From Flavisphingomonas formosensis (GTDB lineage: Bacteria > Pseudomonadota > Alphaproteobacteria > Sphingomonadales > Sphingomonadaceae): a DNA stretch of 64,000 bases. The first letter of the stretch is position 1; every line of letters begins with the position of its first letter. The DNA lies in the NCBI RefSeq assembly GCF_009755815.1, contig NZ_WRPK01000013.1, forward strand, positions 62,001 through 126,000, in the 5' to 3' direction. A model generated the notes under the pieces. That model saw nothing but the letters and a program-made list of their open reading frames with translations. It ran no database searches and was not told where the DNA came from. Positions 25,498-34,419 of this stretch are shown here, piece by piece. The translations under genes were made by a program, and so were the position numbers.

Positions 25498-26542
25498 GCG
25501 CGACGTCCTGCACTGCCTGAGCGAACGCCTGCGGGGCTTCCTGCGACAGATTGTGACCGATGCCGCCGCCGATGTCGCGATGTTCGTAGCGGCCCGTGAA
25601 CTTCGCGCGATAGGCGGCGGGCGGGGGGTGCGGCGCGCCATTGGCGTCGCCTTCCATCGTGATCGTCGGGACGCCGATCGTGGGCGCCGCCGCGATCTGG
25701 CGGTCGAGGTCGGCGTAGCGCGCTTCGCCCTGGGCGAGGCCCAGCCGCCACCGGTAATTGTGGATCACGATATCGACATGGTCGGGATTGTCGAACGACG
25801 CTGCACTGCGGGCATAGGTGGCTTCGTCGAAATTCCATTTGGGCGAGGCGAGCTTCCAGATCAGCCGGTTGAAATCCTTGCGGTTCTTGTCGTAGCCGAC
25901 GCGGCCGCGCTCGGTTGCGAAATAGAATTGATACCACCATTGCAGCTCTGCCTCGGGCGGCAGCGGCACCTTGCCCGCTTCCTGTCCCGCGATGAGATAG
26001 CCACTGACCGCGACAAGGCCGGTGGTGCGTTCGGGCCAGATCGCGGCGACGATGTCGGCGGTGCGCGCGCCCCAGTCGAAGCCGGCCAGCACGGCGCGCT
26101 TGATCTTCAGCGCGTCCATGAAATCGATCAGGTCCTGCGCGAGCGCCGCGGGCTGTCCGTTGCGGAGGCTGTCCGCCGCAAGGAAGCGTGTCGGGCCATA
26201 GCCACGCAGATAGGGGATGAGGACGCGATAGCCCTTCGCGACCAGCAGCGGCGCGACATCGGCGAAGCTGTAGATGTCATAGGGCCAGCCGTGCAGCAGG
26301 ATCGCGACCGGCCCCTTGGCAGGGCCCATGTCGATATAGGAAATATTGAGGACACCAGCGTCGACCGATTTAAGCGGCGGGAAACCTCGGCCGGTCGGGG
26401 GTGCAGTCTGGGCAATTGCCGGTTGTGGCGCTGCACCGGCGCTCGCGAGACTCAGTCCGAGCTGCGCCGCGACGGTAACGCCGGCGACGCCGAGAAATTG
26501 CCGGCGGTCCGACAGGCCCTGTTCGAAAGCGGATAGCTGCAC
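25490..26542 (-). CDS. exported alpha/beta hydrolase, epoxide hydrolase-like
   Basis: A 350-residue protein. The N-terminus has a twin-arginine-like signal DRRQFLGVAGVTVAAQLGLSL followed by an Ala-rich cleavage region, so it is probably periplasmic. The hydrolase core has ILLHGWPYDIYSF (oxyanion), GFDWGARTADIVAAIWP (Asp nucleophile elbow) and GGGIGHNLSQEAP near the catalytic His. GTG 26542 follows an AAGGGG. A broken paralogue is at 44862-45490. It shares a control region with the divergent gene at 26929. Confidence 0.85.
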   Translation of the reverse strand: MQLSAFEQGLSDRRQFLGVAGVTVAAQLGLSLASAGAAPQPAIAQTAPPTGRGFPPLKSVDAGVLNISYIDMGPAKGPVAILLHGWPYDIYSFADVAPLLVAKGYRVLIPYLRGYGPTRFLAADSLRNGQPAALAQDLIDFMDALKIKRAVLAGFDWGARTADIVAAIWPERTTGLVAVSGYLIAGQEAGKVPLPPEAELQWWYQFYFATERGRVGYDKNRKDFNRLIWKLASPKWNFDEATYARSAASFDNPDHVDIVIHNYRWRLGLAQGEARYADLDRQIAAAPTIGVPTITMEGDANGAPHPPPAAYRAKFTGRYEHRDIGGGIGHNLSQEAPQAFAQAVQDVARG

Positions 26543-26928
26543 GTCGTTACACCCCTTTGTCTGGGCCTGTCGCGCCGGAAGTGGGACGCGGACGGACTGG
26601 GCGGGGGAGGGAGGAGAGTCCGTCCGCGTCCTCTGCCCAGCGTGGCGAGCGGGTGCCACGCCGGGAATTCGATTGACTCAGTCGTTCGCTTACGTCGGCG
26701 TTCGACCCAGCCAATATCGCGGGGCTTCGGCGGCAAATCGATTATACGTTTGTGTTGTCGACACCATCGTATCGATGGGTCGTGCAGGCCCTCGGCGACG
26801 GCCGCATGCTGACACCAAAGTTCAATAACGGTGGCGATAGCGCCTTCCTATCTCCGCCTCACAGGCTCGTTGCATGGATTGCTTCCATGCCCGTGCAACG
26901 GTGCCGCCCTCCGGCAAAGGATAGAGAC
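26543..26928. promoter_or_regulatory. divergent control region with two GATACC-type dyads
   Basis: 386 bp without a gene. It carries GACACCATCGTATC at 26760-26773 and GACACCAAAGTTCA at 26811-26824, both fitting the regional dyad. The second lies 105 bp before the start at 26929. An A+T-rich patch (26737-26756) may hold a promoter. Confidence 0.45.
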
Positions 26929-27453
26929 ATGGCCAACCCCGAAATCGTCGATTCCAGCTTCACCGCGATCATCAACGCTCCGATCGGCAAGATCGACCTG
27001 CCCGCCTGGGCGTTTTCGCTCCCCGAACATGAATATCAGGGCTGTTCGCCCGCGCATGTCGCCGCGGGCGCCACCACCGCGCCTGACGGCCGGCGGATGT
27101 CGATCAACGTCGAGATCATCGGCGGAACCTTGATGGTCCAGCATTACGTCGAAACGCTGGCGGAGAAGGATCATCTGGTGCTGGAATCAGTGTCGGACAT
27201 CTTCCCGCCCGCGGGCCGCACGACGATCCACGTCAAATGGGAACTCAGCGTCAAGGATCTGGGCGATGGCCGCTGCGAGTTCGTCAACCATGTGCAAACG
27301 CACGCGACCGATGAATTCCTAACCTACCTCGATCGGCAGGGCATCCCTTTCGAAGCCTTTGCGGCGCAGCGAAAGCCGATGTCGCTGGCGCACAATGCCG
27401 GCGAGACGCCGCTCTTCGCCGAAAGCATCGAACGCTTCGCGCTGCGTGGTTGA
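26929..27453 (+). CDS. uncharacterised protein, possibly SRPBCC-like
   Basis: A 174-residue protein starting at ATG 26929. It begins with SFTAIINAPIGKIDLPAW and continues as alternating strands (RMSINVEIIGGTLMVQHYVE, HIKWELSV-type segment, CEFVNHVQTHATDEFL), then a C-terminal helix. The pattern of a START/SRPBCC-like ligand-binding domain is possible but not certain. It is followed 12 bp later by an isochorismatase-like gene and then a hydrolase, so it probably binds or processes a substrate of that operon. Confidence 0.6.
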   Translation: MANPEIVDSSFTAIINAPIGKIDLPAWAFSLPEHEYQGCSPAHVAAGATTAPDGRRMSINVEIIGGTLMVQHYVETLAEKDHLVLESVSDIFPPAGRTTIHVKWELSVKDLGDGRCEFVNHVQTHATDEFLTYLDRQGIPFEAFAAQRKPMSLAHNAGETPLFAESIERFALRG

Positions 27454-27465
27454 AGGAGAGCGGCC

Positions 27466-28104
27466 ATGGCATTGCTGACCTACAAACGAGCGTCGACCGC
27501 GCTTCTTTTCATCGATCCCTATAATGATTTCCTCTCTGAAGGCGGAAAGGCATGGCCGCGCGTCGGGCCGATCGCCAAGGAGATCGGCCTGCTCGACAAT
27601 TTGCGCGCGATCGTCACGGCCATCCGCAAGGCGGACATCCGCGTCGTCATCGCACCGCACCGCCGCTGGGAGCCAGGCGACTATCAGGATTGGGATCATC
27701 CCAATCCCACGCAGATCGGGATCATGAGCCGTCACAGTTTCGCCCGCGGCGAATGGGGCGGTGAATGGCATCCCGACTTCGCGCCGCAACCCGGCGATAT
27801 CGTCGCCAAGGAACATTGGGCGCAGAGCGGTTTTGCCAACACCGACCTCGATCAGCAGCTCCGCCAGCACGGGATCACGCATGTCATTCTTGTGGGGCTG
27901 CTCGCCAATACCTGTGTCGAATCGACCGGGCGCTATGCCATGGAACTGGGTTATCATGTCACGCTGATCCGCGACGCGACCGCCGCCTATTCGAAAGAGA
28001 TGATGCATGCGGCACACGAGCTCAACGGGCCGACCTATGCGCATGCGATATTGAGTACCGCCGAGTTGCTCGACGCGATAGCGACGGTGGAGGTGGCCGG
28101 GTGA
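27466..28104 (+). CDS. isochorismatase-family cysteine hydrolase
   Basis: A 212-residue cysteine hydrolase. The catalytic triad is visible: Asp in LLFIDPYNDFL, Lys in IVAKEHWAQSGF, and Cys in LLANTCVESTGR after the cis-peptide region. Family members hydrolyse isochorismate, nicotinamide or small amides. Since it lies between a possible ligand-binding protein and an epoxide-hydrolase-like enzyme, an amidase role in catabolism is more likely than siderophore synthesis. AAGGAGAG precedes the ATG. Its stop overlaps the next start as GTGA. Confidence 0.9.
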   Translation: MALLTYKRASTALLFIDPYNDFLSEGGKAWPRVGPIAKEIGLLDNLRAIVTAIRKADIRVVIAPHRRWEPGDYQDWDHPNPTQIGIMSRHSFARGEWGGEWHPDFAPQPGDIVAKEHWAQSGFANTDLDQQLRQHGITHVILVGLLANTCVESTGRYAMELGYHVTLIRDATAAYSKEMMHAAHELNGPTYAHAILSTAELLDAIATVEVAG

Positions 28105-29018
28105 GTATGGCCACCCTGCTCACTGCGGCGGCGCTTGCGTCGTCGCCCGTCACCTATCAGCGCATCGAGGTCGACGGGGTCGGTATATTCTACCGCGAGG
28201 TCGGCCCGAAGGACGCGCCGGTGGTCGTGCTCCTGCACGGCTACCCCTCTTCGTCGCGAATGTACGAGCCTTTGCTGCGCCGGCTGTCGGGACGCTATCG
28301 GCTGATTGCGCCCGACTATCCGGGCTTCGGGCACAGCGATGCGCCGCCGCCGGGGGAATATATCTATACGTTCGACCGTCTGGCGGCCACGACCGGCGCG
28401 TTTCTGAAACGGCTGAAAGTCGACCGCTACACGCTCTTCCTGCAGGATTACGGCGGCCCCGTGGGATTCCGCATCGCGATGAAAAATCCCGAAAAGGTTC
28501 AGGCGATCATCGTCCAAAACGCGAATGCCTATAGCGAGGGGCTTGGCGCCAAATGGACTGCGATCGCTAATTATTGGGCCGACCGTGCTCTGCATGGCGA
28601 TCAGGTCGACAAATTCGTCTCGCTTGAAGGGGCCCGGGAGCGCCACATCGGGCTCAGCCCGAACCCCGAGCGATACGATCCCGACAGCTGGACCGACGAA
28701 TATACGTTTCTGTCGCGGTCAGGGCAGCGTCAGATTCAGGCCGATCTGCTCTACGACTACCGTACCAATGTCGCCTCCTATCCCGCATGGCAGGCGTGGC
28801 TGCGCAAGCACCGCCCGCCGCTGCTCGTGATGTGGGGGCGTTACGATCCCTCGTTCATAGTCCCGGGCGCCGAAGCCTATGCGCGCGATGTTCCGGGTGC
28901 CGAGATCCACCTGCTCGATGCAGGGCATTTCGCGCTCGACGAAAAGGCGGACGAGGTTGCCGGCCTAACATTCGATTTCCTCGATCGCCGCTTAGGGAAA
29001 TCTAATCCCGCTCCCTGA
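28101..29018 (+). CDS. alpha/beta hydrolase (epoxide hydrolase / dehalogenase type)
   Basis: A 305-residue hydrolase. VVLLHGYPSSSRMYEPLL gives the oxyanion hole, LFLQDYGGPVGFRIA the Asp nucleophile, and MWGRYDPSFIVPG and LLDAGHFALDEKADEV the acid and His regions. GTG 28101, 7 nt after GGAGG and overlapping the previous stop, is chosen; ATG 28107 is an alternative. It is paralogous to the 7441 enzyme. The N-terminal segment MATLLTAAALASSP is mildly hydrophobic but not a convincing signal peptide. Confidence 0.87.
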   Translation: MSMATLLTAAALASSPVTYQRIEVDGVGIFYREVGPKDAPVVVLLHGYPSSSRMYEPLLRRLSGRYRLIAPDYPGFGHSDAPPPGEYIYTFDRLAATTGAFLKRLKVDRYTLFLQDYGGPVGFRIAMKNPEKVQAIIVQNANAYSEGLGAKWTAIANYWADRALHGDQVDKFVSLEGARERHIGLSPNPERYDPDSWTDEYTFLSRSGQRQIQADLLYDYRTNVASYPAWQAWLRKHRPPLLVMWGRYDPSFIVPGAEAYARDVPGAEIHLLDAGHFALDEKADEVAGLTFDFLDRRLGKSNPAP

Positions 29019-29119
29019 AGCTGGCGACGGGAGGGGGCCGGTCTACCCGGTCCCTCCCTATCGAGAGCGCAGCGACTTGAGGGTTGCACGCAGCTCCGAC
29101 GTGACCGCCACGGGCTATT

Positions 29120-29688
29120 CTAAGCCGCGAAATGGCCGCTCTTGGGCAAGCGATTATAGTGGACCAGCTTCGGATAGGCTTGCTCCGCCGAGCTCTGCGG
29201 CGCAATGTAGTTTGCGTGGGGAAAGGCGCTGACTCGCATCAGGATCTTCACGCCTTTCGGCGCGAAGAAAGGCAGCTTGCTCTCCCAATAGAGCCGCGCC
29301 GATGACACTGCGGTGCCGGTCAGCCAATATAGGGTGACATTGTCGAGGACGTCATCATGCGCCTCGCCTTTGCACCAGTCCTGCTCCTTCTCCCAATAGG
29401 TTGCCAGTTTGCGCATCGTCGCGAGCTTTACGCCTTGCGATGCGTCGGGGACGAGTTTCTGGCTCCGCCATTTGGACGCAGCGATGCGGCACTTGAGGTC
29501 CGCAAGCGCCGCATCGGTCGCACGGAATTTGAATGGACGGATGCTCACCCTCCCGATCCCGATGGGCTCGACAGAGCCTCGTCCACCACATCGCTCGCCT
29601 GGGCCCAGACGAGGATGATCAGGCTCGATCCCACCGCCGCGGAGGCAAGGAAATTTCGTCTTCCGAGCAAATTATGGAAAATGGACAT
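29120..29688 (-). pseudogene. epoxide hydrolase (EHN type), decayed
   Basis: A broken relative of the intact enzyme at 40089-41417. From ATG 29688 it encodes a twin-arginine-like leader (LLGRRNFLASAAVGSSLIIL), then the frame shifts near 29550. The N-terminal domain continues (KFRATDAALADLKCRIAAS, SQGVKLATMRKLATYW), then about 200 residues including the nucleophile are deleted and the C-terminal part resumes at VLDNVTLYWLTGTAVSS. A TAG replaces the Trp codon after GHFAA. No function is possible. Confidence 0.85.
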
Positions 29689-29711
29689 GCTGTTTCTCCT
29701 TCGTTGAAAAA

Positions 29712-30998
29712 TCAGAGGCGCAGCACTGCCTTGAGTCCCGCGACACCGACCGCACCCGCATCGCGGCGGCCGCCGGGATGGTGTATCCACTGGACATTGG
29801 GGCGAAGGTCGAGCCAGCCGACTGGCCTAAAGCCGTAGAAAAGCTCGAACGCATATTCTGCGCCGCGTGGCGGCCGTCCGGCGAGGCGTTCGGCCTGATC
29901 GAGCCGGTTGTTGACGTGCGTTCGGGCGGCGGCGAAACCCACCATGTCGCCCGCGACATCCGACAGCGGATCGCGCAGGAAAAGCCCAACGACGACCTGA
30001 TTGTCGATGCGCGATGTGCGGCGATCGGCGGCAAGGGCGTTGAAAAAGACGCTGACTCCCGAGATACTGGTGCCGCGTGCCGAACGCCCGCTCACTTGCT
30101 GCTCGATCGCCAGCCAGACGCCATGCGCCGATCCGCGTTGCAGCGGCGCCCGGCCGGTCAGAATTGCGGCTTCTCGAGCGACGTCGAGGAACAGGTCGGG
30201 TGCATCGGCGGTGCTCACCCAGCCACCGATCTTAAAGCTGCCCACCGCGCCGCCATCGCCGCCCCCCGTCAGACCGAACTCGATCGGAATCAGCGCGCCG
30301 GTCGCGCCCCTGAAACGCCCGATGGTAAAGATCTTGTCGAGATTACGAGGATTTTCCTCATAGATGCCGATCTGTGCGTAGGCACCGCGATGCGCGGCCC
30401 GAAGTCGTAGCCCCCATTGGCTGACGGGCCAGTTGTACCAATAGTCGGTGACGATATTTCCCGGCTGCGAGCCGCAGAAGCTGAGGTTCTGGAAGGTGCA
30501 GGAAAAGGCGGAGAAGTCTTCGCTCGGCGCAGTCCTGCCGCCCTTCACCGCGATGGCCCCATTCGCAAAGCGTTGCTCGTACCAGAATTGCGTCAGGCGC
30601 CAGGTCCGGCCGCGGCCATAGATCTCCTGCACTTCCTGAAGCGTGCCGAGCCCCGCCTTCGTATCGAGCTGCAGACCGTGGCGGTAGGTAATCGTCGCCT
30701 GAAAGCTGCCGTCCGTACCCGCGATCCGCTGCATGTCAAACTGTAAGCCGACACCGAACTCGCCGGTTTCAGTGACCCCTTGCCGTTCGCCGCCGCGAAA
30801 ATTCCAGGCGGTTTCGGCGACATAATGCCCGGTGAGCTCGATCCCGGCATCGGTGAGGCGAGGGCGAAGGCCCAAAACGTCACCTGCCATCGTAGACGCG
30901 GGCGCCGTTTCGTCGGCGTTTTCCTGCGCCTGCGCGGCCGCAGTGATCGACAATGCGATCAGAAGTGGCGCAACGATCTGTCTGCCCGAAAATGTCAC
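29712..30998 (-). CDS. OprB-family carbohydrate-selective porin
   Basis: A 428-residue outer-membrane porin with a signal peptide (IVAPLLIALSITAAAQAQ). OprB-type features include ELTGHYVAETAWNFRGG, FQATITYRHG, the FWYEQRF strand, CTFQNLSFCGSQPGNIV and the C-terminal ELFYGFRPVGWLDLRPNVQWIHHPGG. GTG 30998 is placed 8 nt from GGAGG; TTG 31001 is the alternative. Such porins admit sugars and small polyols. It is divergent from an exported crotonase, with two dyads between. Confidence 0.88.
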   Translation of the reverse strand: MTFSGRQIVAPLLIALSITAAAQAQENADETAPASTMAGDVLGLRPRLTDAGIELTGHYVAETAWNFRGGERQGVTETGEFGVGLQFDMQRIAGTDGSFQATITYRHGLQLDTKAGLGTLQEVQEIYGRGRTWRLTQFWYEQRFANGAIAVKGGRTAPSEDFSAFSCTFQNLSFCGSQPGNIVTDYWYNWPVSQWGLRLRAAHRGAYAQIGIYEENPRNLDKIFTIGRFRGATGALIPIEFGLTGGGDGGAVGSFKIGGWVSTADAPDLFLDVAREAAILTGRAPLQRGSAHGVWLAIEQQVSGRSARGTSISGVSVFFNALAADRRTSRIDNQVVVGLFLRDPLSDVAGDMVGFAAARTHVNNRLDQAERLAGRPPRGAEYAFELFYGFRPVGWLDLRPNVQWIHHPGGRRDAGAVGVAGLKAVLRL

Positions 30999-31085
30999 CA
31001 ACGCGCCCTCCGTTGACCGATCGGTTTTCCGACCGACTTCGATGTGGCGCGGGCGCCGCGGGCGGCCCTTGTCCGATGGTATTCA

Positions 31086-31137
31086 TAGACCTTAGTATCG
31101 GAGCCGAACTCGGCACCGATGTTAATACCATGGTGCA
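31086..31137. promoter_or_regulatory. pair of GATACC-type dyads between porin and crotonase
   Basis: TAGACCTTAGTATC at 31086-31099 and AATACCATGGTGCA at 31124-31137, 38 bp apart centre to centre. They lie 88 bp from the porin start and 66 bp from the crotonase start, so they could serve both directions. Confidence 0.5.
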
Positions 31138-31202
31138 ATTGGGATCGTCCGACCGCCTCCCATCTGTCGACCCGAACCCACCAGTTTCGGGAAGGTCGGA
31201 TT

Positions 31203-32153
31203 ATGGCAATTGCAAAGAAAGTCGCTGCGGCTTTTGCGCTGGCATCGCTCACCATCGCCGCTGCGGAAGCGAAGCCCAAGGCATCAGCCACAGCGGCCGC
31301 ATCTGCGGCCGCCAGCGAACAGTTTCGGATCATGAAGGTGACGCCGGCCTACTGGCGGGTGACGATCGACAAGCCGCCGTTCAATATCTATAGCCCGGAC
31401 TCGATGGCGCCGTTCAATCGGGTCATCACCGCGATCGAAAATGATCCCGTGCTGAAGGTCGTCGTATTCGATAGCGCGATCCCGGGATTCTTCCTGACAC
31501 ACTATGATTTCTCGGTGCCGCTCGACCAGACGACCAGCATGCCCCCCGGACCGACCGGGCTGCCGCAGCTCCCCGACATGCTCGTCCGGCTCAGCAAGGC
31601 GCCCGTCGTATCGATCGTGTCGATCCGCGGCCGCGCAACCGGCGTCGGCAGCGAATTGTCGCTGGCGAGTGACATGCGATTTGCCAGCCGCGAAAAGGCA
31701 ATCCTCTCGCAGTTCGAGATCGGCGCGGGTTTCGTGCCGGGCGGCGGGCCGATGGCGCGGCTTCCGCGCCTCGTGGGCCGCGGCCGGGCCCTCGAAATCC
31801 TGCTCAGCGGGAATGATATCAATGGCGAGATCGCCGAACGCTACGGCTATGTGAACCGCGCTCTTCCCGACGCCGAACTCGACGGCTACGTTGATGCGCT
31901 GGCGCGCCGCATCGCCTCGTTCGACAAGCAGTCGATCGCCCAGATCAAGGCGTTGGTGAACGTGGCGAGCCTGCCGCCTGATGGCGCGATAGGCGCCGAG
32001 TGGGCCGCGTTTCTCGAATCGGTCCAGCGTCCCGCGGCGCAGGAACTGATCCGCCGATTGATGCAGACGGGCCTTCAGAAGAAAGCCGACGTTGAAACCA
32101 ATCTCGCCAAATATACCGGCGAAGCGAACATCCAGCGGAACGCAGGGCAATGA
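31203..32153 (+). CDS. crotonase-family protein with signal peptide
   Basis: A 316-residue protein. An N-terminal signal peptide (KKVAAAFALASLTIAAAEAK) precedes an Ala-rich linker and a crotonase domain that closely parallels the 19960 protein: PPFNIYSPDSMAPFNRVI, VVSIVSIRGRATGVGSELSLASDMRFAS, SQFEIGAGFVPGGGPMARL. Export of a crotonase is unusual because CoA thioesters are cytosolic, so it may have been recruited to a non-CoA substrate. ATG 31203 has GGAAGG upstream. The next gene overlaps its stop by 4 nt. Confidence 0.85.
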   Translation: MAIAKKVAAAFALASLTIAAAEAKPKASATAAASAAASEQFRIMKVTPAYWRVTIDKPPFNIYSPDSMAPFNRVITAIENDPVLKVVVFDSAIPGFFLTHYDFSVPLDQTTSMPPGPTGLPQLPDMLVRLSKAPVVSIVSIRGRATGVGSELSLASDMRFASREKAILSQFEIGAGFVPGGGPMARLPRLVGRGRALEILLSGNDINGEIAERYGYVNRALPDAELDGYVDALARRIASFDKQSIAQIKALVNVASLPPDGAIGAEWAAFLESVQRPAAQELIRRLMQTGLQKKADVETNLAKYTGEANIQRNAGQ

Positions 32154-32875
32154 CGGTGCATCCGCTGCTCGCCGAAGCGCTCCATGCGCATGGCGGCCTC
32201 GAACGCTGGCGGCAATTCGGCACGCTGTCGGCGACGATCGTCACAGGTGGCGAATTCTGGGCAATGAAGGACATCGTCCAGGATTCCGATCCGCGCCGCA
32301 GCACCGTCGATCTCCGCCGCGAATGGGCCTCGCTTAACCCCTATGGCAATCCCGACTGGACCTCGGTCTTCACGGCTGACCATATTGCGATCAAGGATGC
32401 GGATGGCGTCGTCGTCGCCGAGCGCTTAGATCCGCGCGCGGCGTTCGCGGGGCATGACATGACGACGCCATGGGATCTGCTGCACCGCGCCTATTTCAAC
32501 GGCTATGCGTTGTGGACCTATTTCAACGCGCCGTTCATCCTTGTCGATGGCGATTTCGCGATTGAAGAAATTGCAGCGATCGAGACCGATGGAGAAACAT
32601 GGCGCGGCTTGCGGGCCATGTTTCCCGAGCGGATCGCGACCCATAGCCGCGCACAGGATTTCTATTTTGGCACCGACGGGCTTCTGCGCCGCCATGACTA
32701 TCATGTTGATGTCGCGGGCGGGTTCGCAGGCGCCCACCTCCTATTCGATTATGTCGACGTAGAAGGGATCATGCTGCCGACGCGCCGCCGGGCCTATCAG
32801 CGCAACGAGGACCTCAGCGTGCGCCTCGATCCGCTGATGGTGTCCATCGACCTTAGCGATTTTCGCTTCGGCTGA
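32150..32875 (+). CDS. uncharacterised protein, 241 residues
   Basis: No family recognised. The protein begins HPLLAEALHAHGGLERWRQF, a start seen in some outer-membrane-associated or lipoprotein-like domains, followed by many short strands (TIVTGGEFWAMK, IAIKDADGVVVAERL) and an end MVSIDLSDFRFG. There is no signal peptide. It overlaps the exported crotonase by 4 nt (ATGA) and is followed by an FMN reductase, so it belongs to that operon. A decayed homologue sits at 39503-39925, showing the gene is a recurring member of this cluster type. Confidence 0.75.
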   Translation: MTVHPLLAEALHAHGGLERWRQFGTLSATIVTGGEFWAMKDIVQDSDPRRSTVDLRREWASLNPYGNPDWTSVFTADHIAIKDADGVVVAERLDPRAAFAGHDMTTPWDLLHRAYFNGYALWTYFNAPFILVDGDFAIEEIAAIETDGETWRGLRAMFPERIATHSRAQDFYFGTDGLLRRHDYHVDVAGGFAGAHLLFDYVDVEGIMLPTRRRAYQRNEDLSVRLDPLMVSIDLSDFRFG

Positions 32876-32897
32876 TCATCTGGAAGGAGTGAACGAC

Positions 32898-33485
32898 ATG
32901 GAAAAGCCCCGGATCGGCATCATCATCAGCACGACACGCGCTATGCGTTTTGCCGACAAACCGGCCCAGTGGATTCATGATCTTGCTGTAGCTCGCGGAG
33001 ACATGGATGTCGAACTGGTCGACCTTCGCGACTATCCGATGCCCTTCTTCGACGAGCCGGCATCGAACGCATACGTCCCCTCGGCGAACGAGGTAGCGCA
33101 GCGCTGGCAGGAGAAGATCGCCGGGTTCGACGGCTACCTCTTTGTTACCGCTGAATATAACCACAGCATCTCCGGCGTCCTGAAGAATGCGCTCGACTAC
33201 GCCTATCCCGAATGGGCTCGTAAGCCGGGCGCCTGCCTCGGATATGGCAGTGTCGGCGCTGCGCGGGCGTGTGAGCAGCTGCGGCTGATCATGGTGGAGC
33301 TGCAGATGGCGCCGACCCGCAACGGCGTGCACATCCAGGGTGGAGATTTCTTCGACGCGCTGCAGAACGGTCGCGATATTACGGACCTTCCGTTCATCGG
33401 GCCAAACGCCGAATTGATGCTGGATGAATTGCACTGGTGGGCCATCGCGCTTTCGACCGCGCGCGCCGCGGCGCCGCCGTCCTGA
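32898..33485 (+). CDS. NADPH-dependent FMN reductase
   Basis: A 195-residue flavodoxin-fold reductase. It has GIIISTTRAMRFADKPAQWI (phosphate loop), LVDLRDYPMPFFDEP, and the flavin-contact segment FVTAEYNHSISGVLKNALDY, which is diagnostic for this family. GGAAGGAG lies 8 nt before ATG 32898. It could supply reduced flavin or reduce quinones or azo/nitro groups. Its C-terminal end (HWWAIALSTARA) recurs as a relic at 39411-39443. Confidence 0.93.
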   Translation: MEKPRIGIIISTTRAMRFADKPAQWIHDLAVARGDMDVELVDLRDYPMPFFDEPASNAYVPSANEVAQRWQEKIAGFDGYLFVTAEYNHSISGVLKNALDYAYPEWARKPGACLGYGSVGAARACEQLRLIMVELQMAPTRNGVHIQGGDFFDALQNGRDITDLPFIGPNAELMLDELHWWAIALSTARAAAPPS

Positions 33486-33505
33486 TCTGATCGAGGAGAC
33501 TATCG

Positions 33506-33928
33506 ATGATACGCAAAGGCAAGGCTGTATGGCGCGGCACCGGCCGCGACGGCTCGGGAGAACTCTTCACCGATTCGCGCGCACTCGATGCCACGGCCTA
33601 CTCGTTCAGGACGCGCTTCGAGAGCGACAGGGGGACGAACCCGGAAGAATTGATCGTTGCTGCGCACGCGGGCTGTTTCACTATGTCGCTCGCGTTTCAA
33701 CTTCAGGCGGCGGGGTTCATCCCGGGAATTATGACGACCGAGGCCGCTGTAAAACTCGAACAAGATGGTCAGAGCTTCACCATCTCGCGCTCCGATCTGA
33801 CGTTGCGCGCTGACGTGCCGGGAATCGACGAGGCGAAGTTTCGCGAACTGGCAAGGCAAGCCGAACTCACCTGCCCTGTGTCGAAGCTCATGCGCGCGGT
33901 TATCACGCTCGATGCCGATCTGGTCTGA
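33506..33928 (+). CDS. OsmC-family peroxiredoxin
   Basis: A 140-residue OsmC protein. It has NPEELIVAAHAGCFTMSLAF with the first active Cys, and AELTCPVSKLMRAV with the second, separated as in the OsmC/Ohr fold. It reduces organic hydroperoxides using thiols. It follows the FMN reductase by 20 bp and ends the rightward operon; a small hairpin overlaps its stop. Confidence 0.92.
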   Translation: MIRKGKAVWRGTGRDGSGELFTDSRALDATAYSFRTRFESDRGTNPEELIVAAHAGCFTMSLAFQLQAAGFIPGIMTTEAAVKLEQDGQSFTISRSDLTLRADVPGIDEAKFRELARQAELTCPVSKLMRAVITLDADLV

Positions 33929-33945
33929 AAAAGACGTCTTTCAGA
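33924..33945 (+). terminator. possible terminator after osmC-like gene
   Basis: TCTGAAA-AAGACGTC-TTTCAGA forms a 7-bp stem overlapping the stop codon. There is no T-run after it, so the call is weak. Confidence 0.3.
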
Positions 33946-34024
33946 GCAGTGGCTCTTCGACGGTTTTCAGCGCAACAGCCAAGTGCCTACTAGCCACAAA
34001 TTGGCTGCAACGATCAAGGCGAAC

Positions 34025-34419
34025 AGGCTCCATGCGATAGAGCGCACGAACGGACCGCTGGCGAAGGCGCCCGAGCGGGAGCCCGTCCAGGTTCAGGGCC
34101 ACGGACTGTCGATCGCGGGGTCTAGCGGACTGGACCCGCTTCCTCGGAGCGAAACCTCGTACCGACCTCGAGCGGCGCGGCACGAGCACGAGGCCGGGTG
34201 TCATCGCCGCGACGTCCGGCAGATCCGACACTTGCCAGTCACTCAACTCGTCTGTGCGGATGACGGTGGCGATTGTCGGCACCCGCAGCGCCTCTTCTTC
34301 GCGCTTTCGGGCGCTCACGACGATCCGTCGTGGCCGGTGTCCTGCGCCGCCACATCCGGTACCCAGCAGAGCAAAGCGCTGACCGTCGCGCTGAGCAGTC
34401 CTGCGCCACGCACGCCCAT
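34025..34419 (-). pseudogene. TonB-dependent receptor N-terminus, decayed
   Basis: From ATG 34419, which overlaps the histidine kinase stop as TGATG, a signal peptide is encoded (GLLSATVSALLCWVPDVAAQ). Then a frame break occurs near 34330 and plug-domain sequence follows in another frame: IVVSARKREEEALRVPTIAT, VAAMTPGLVLV, a second break, and SVALNLDGLPLG. These match the intact receptor at 17292 segment by segment. Nothing of the barrel remains. Confidence 0.85.
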
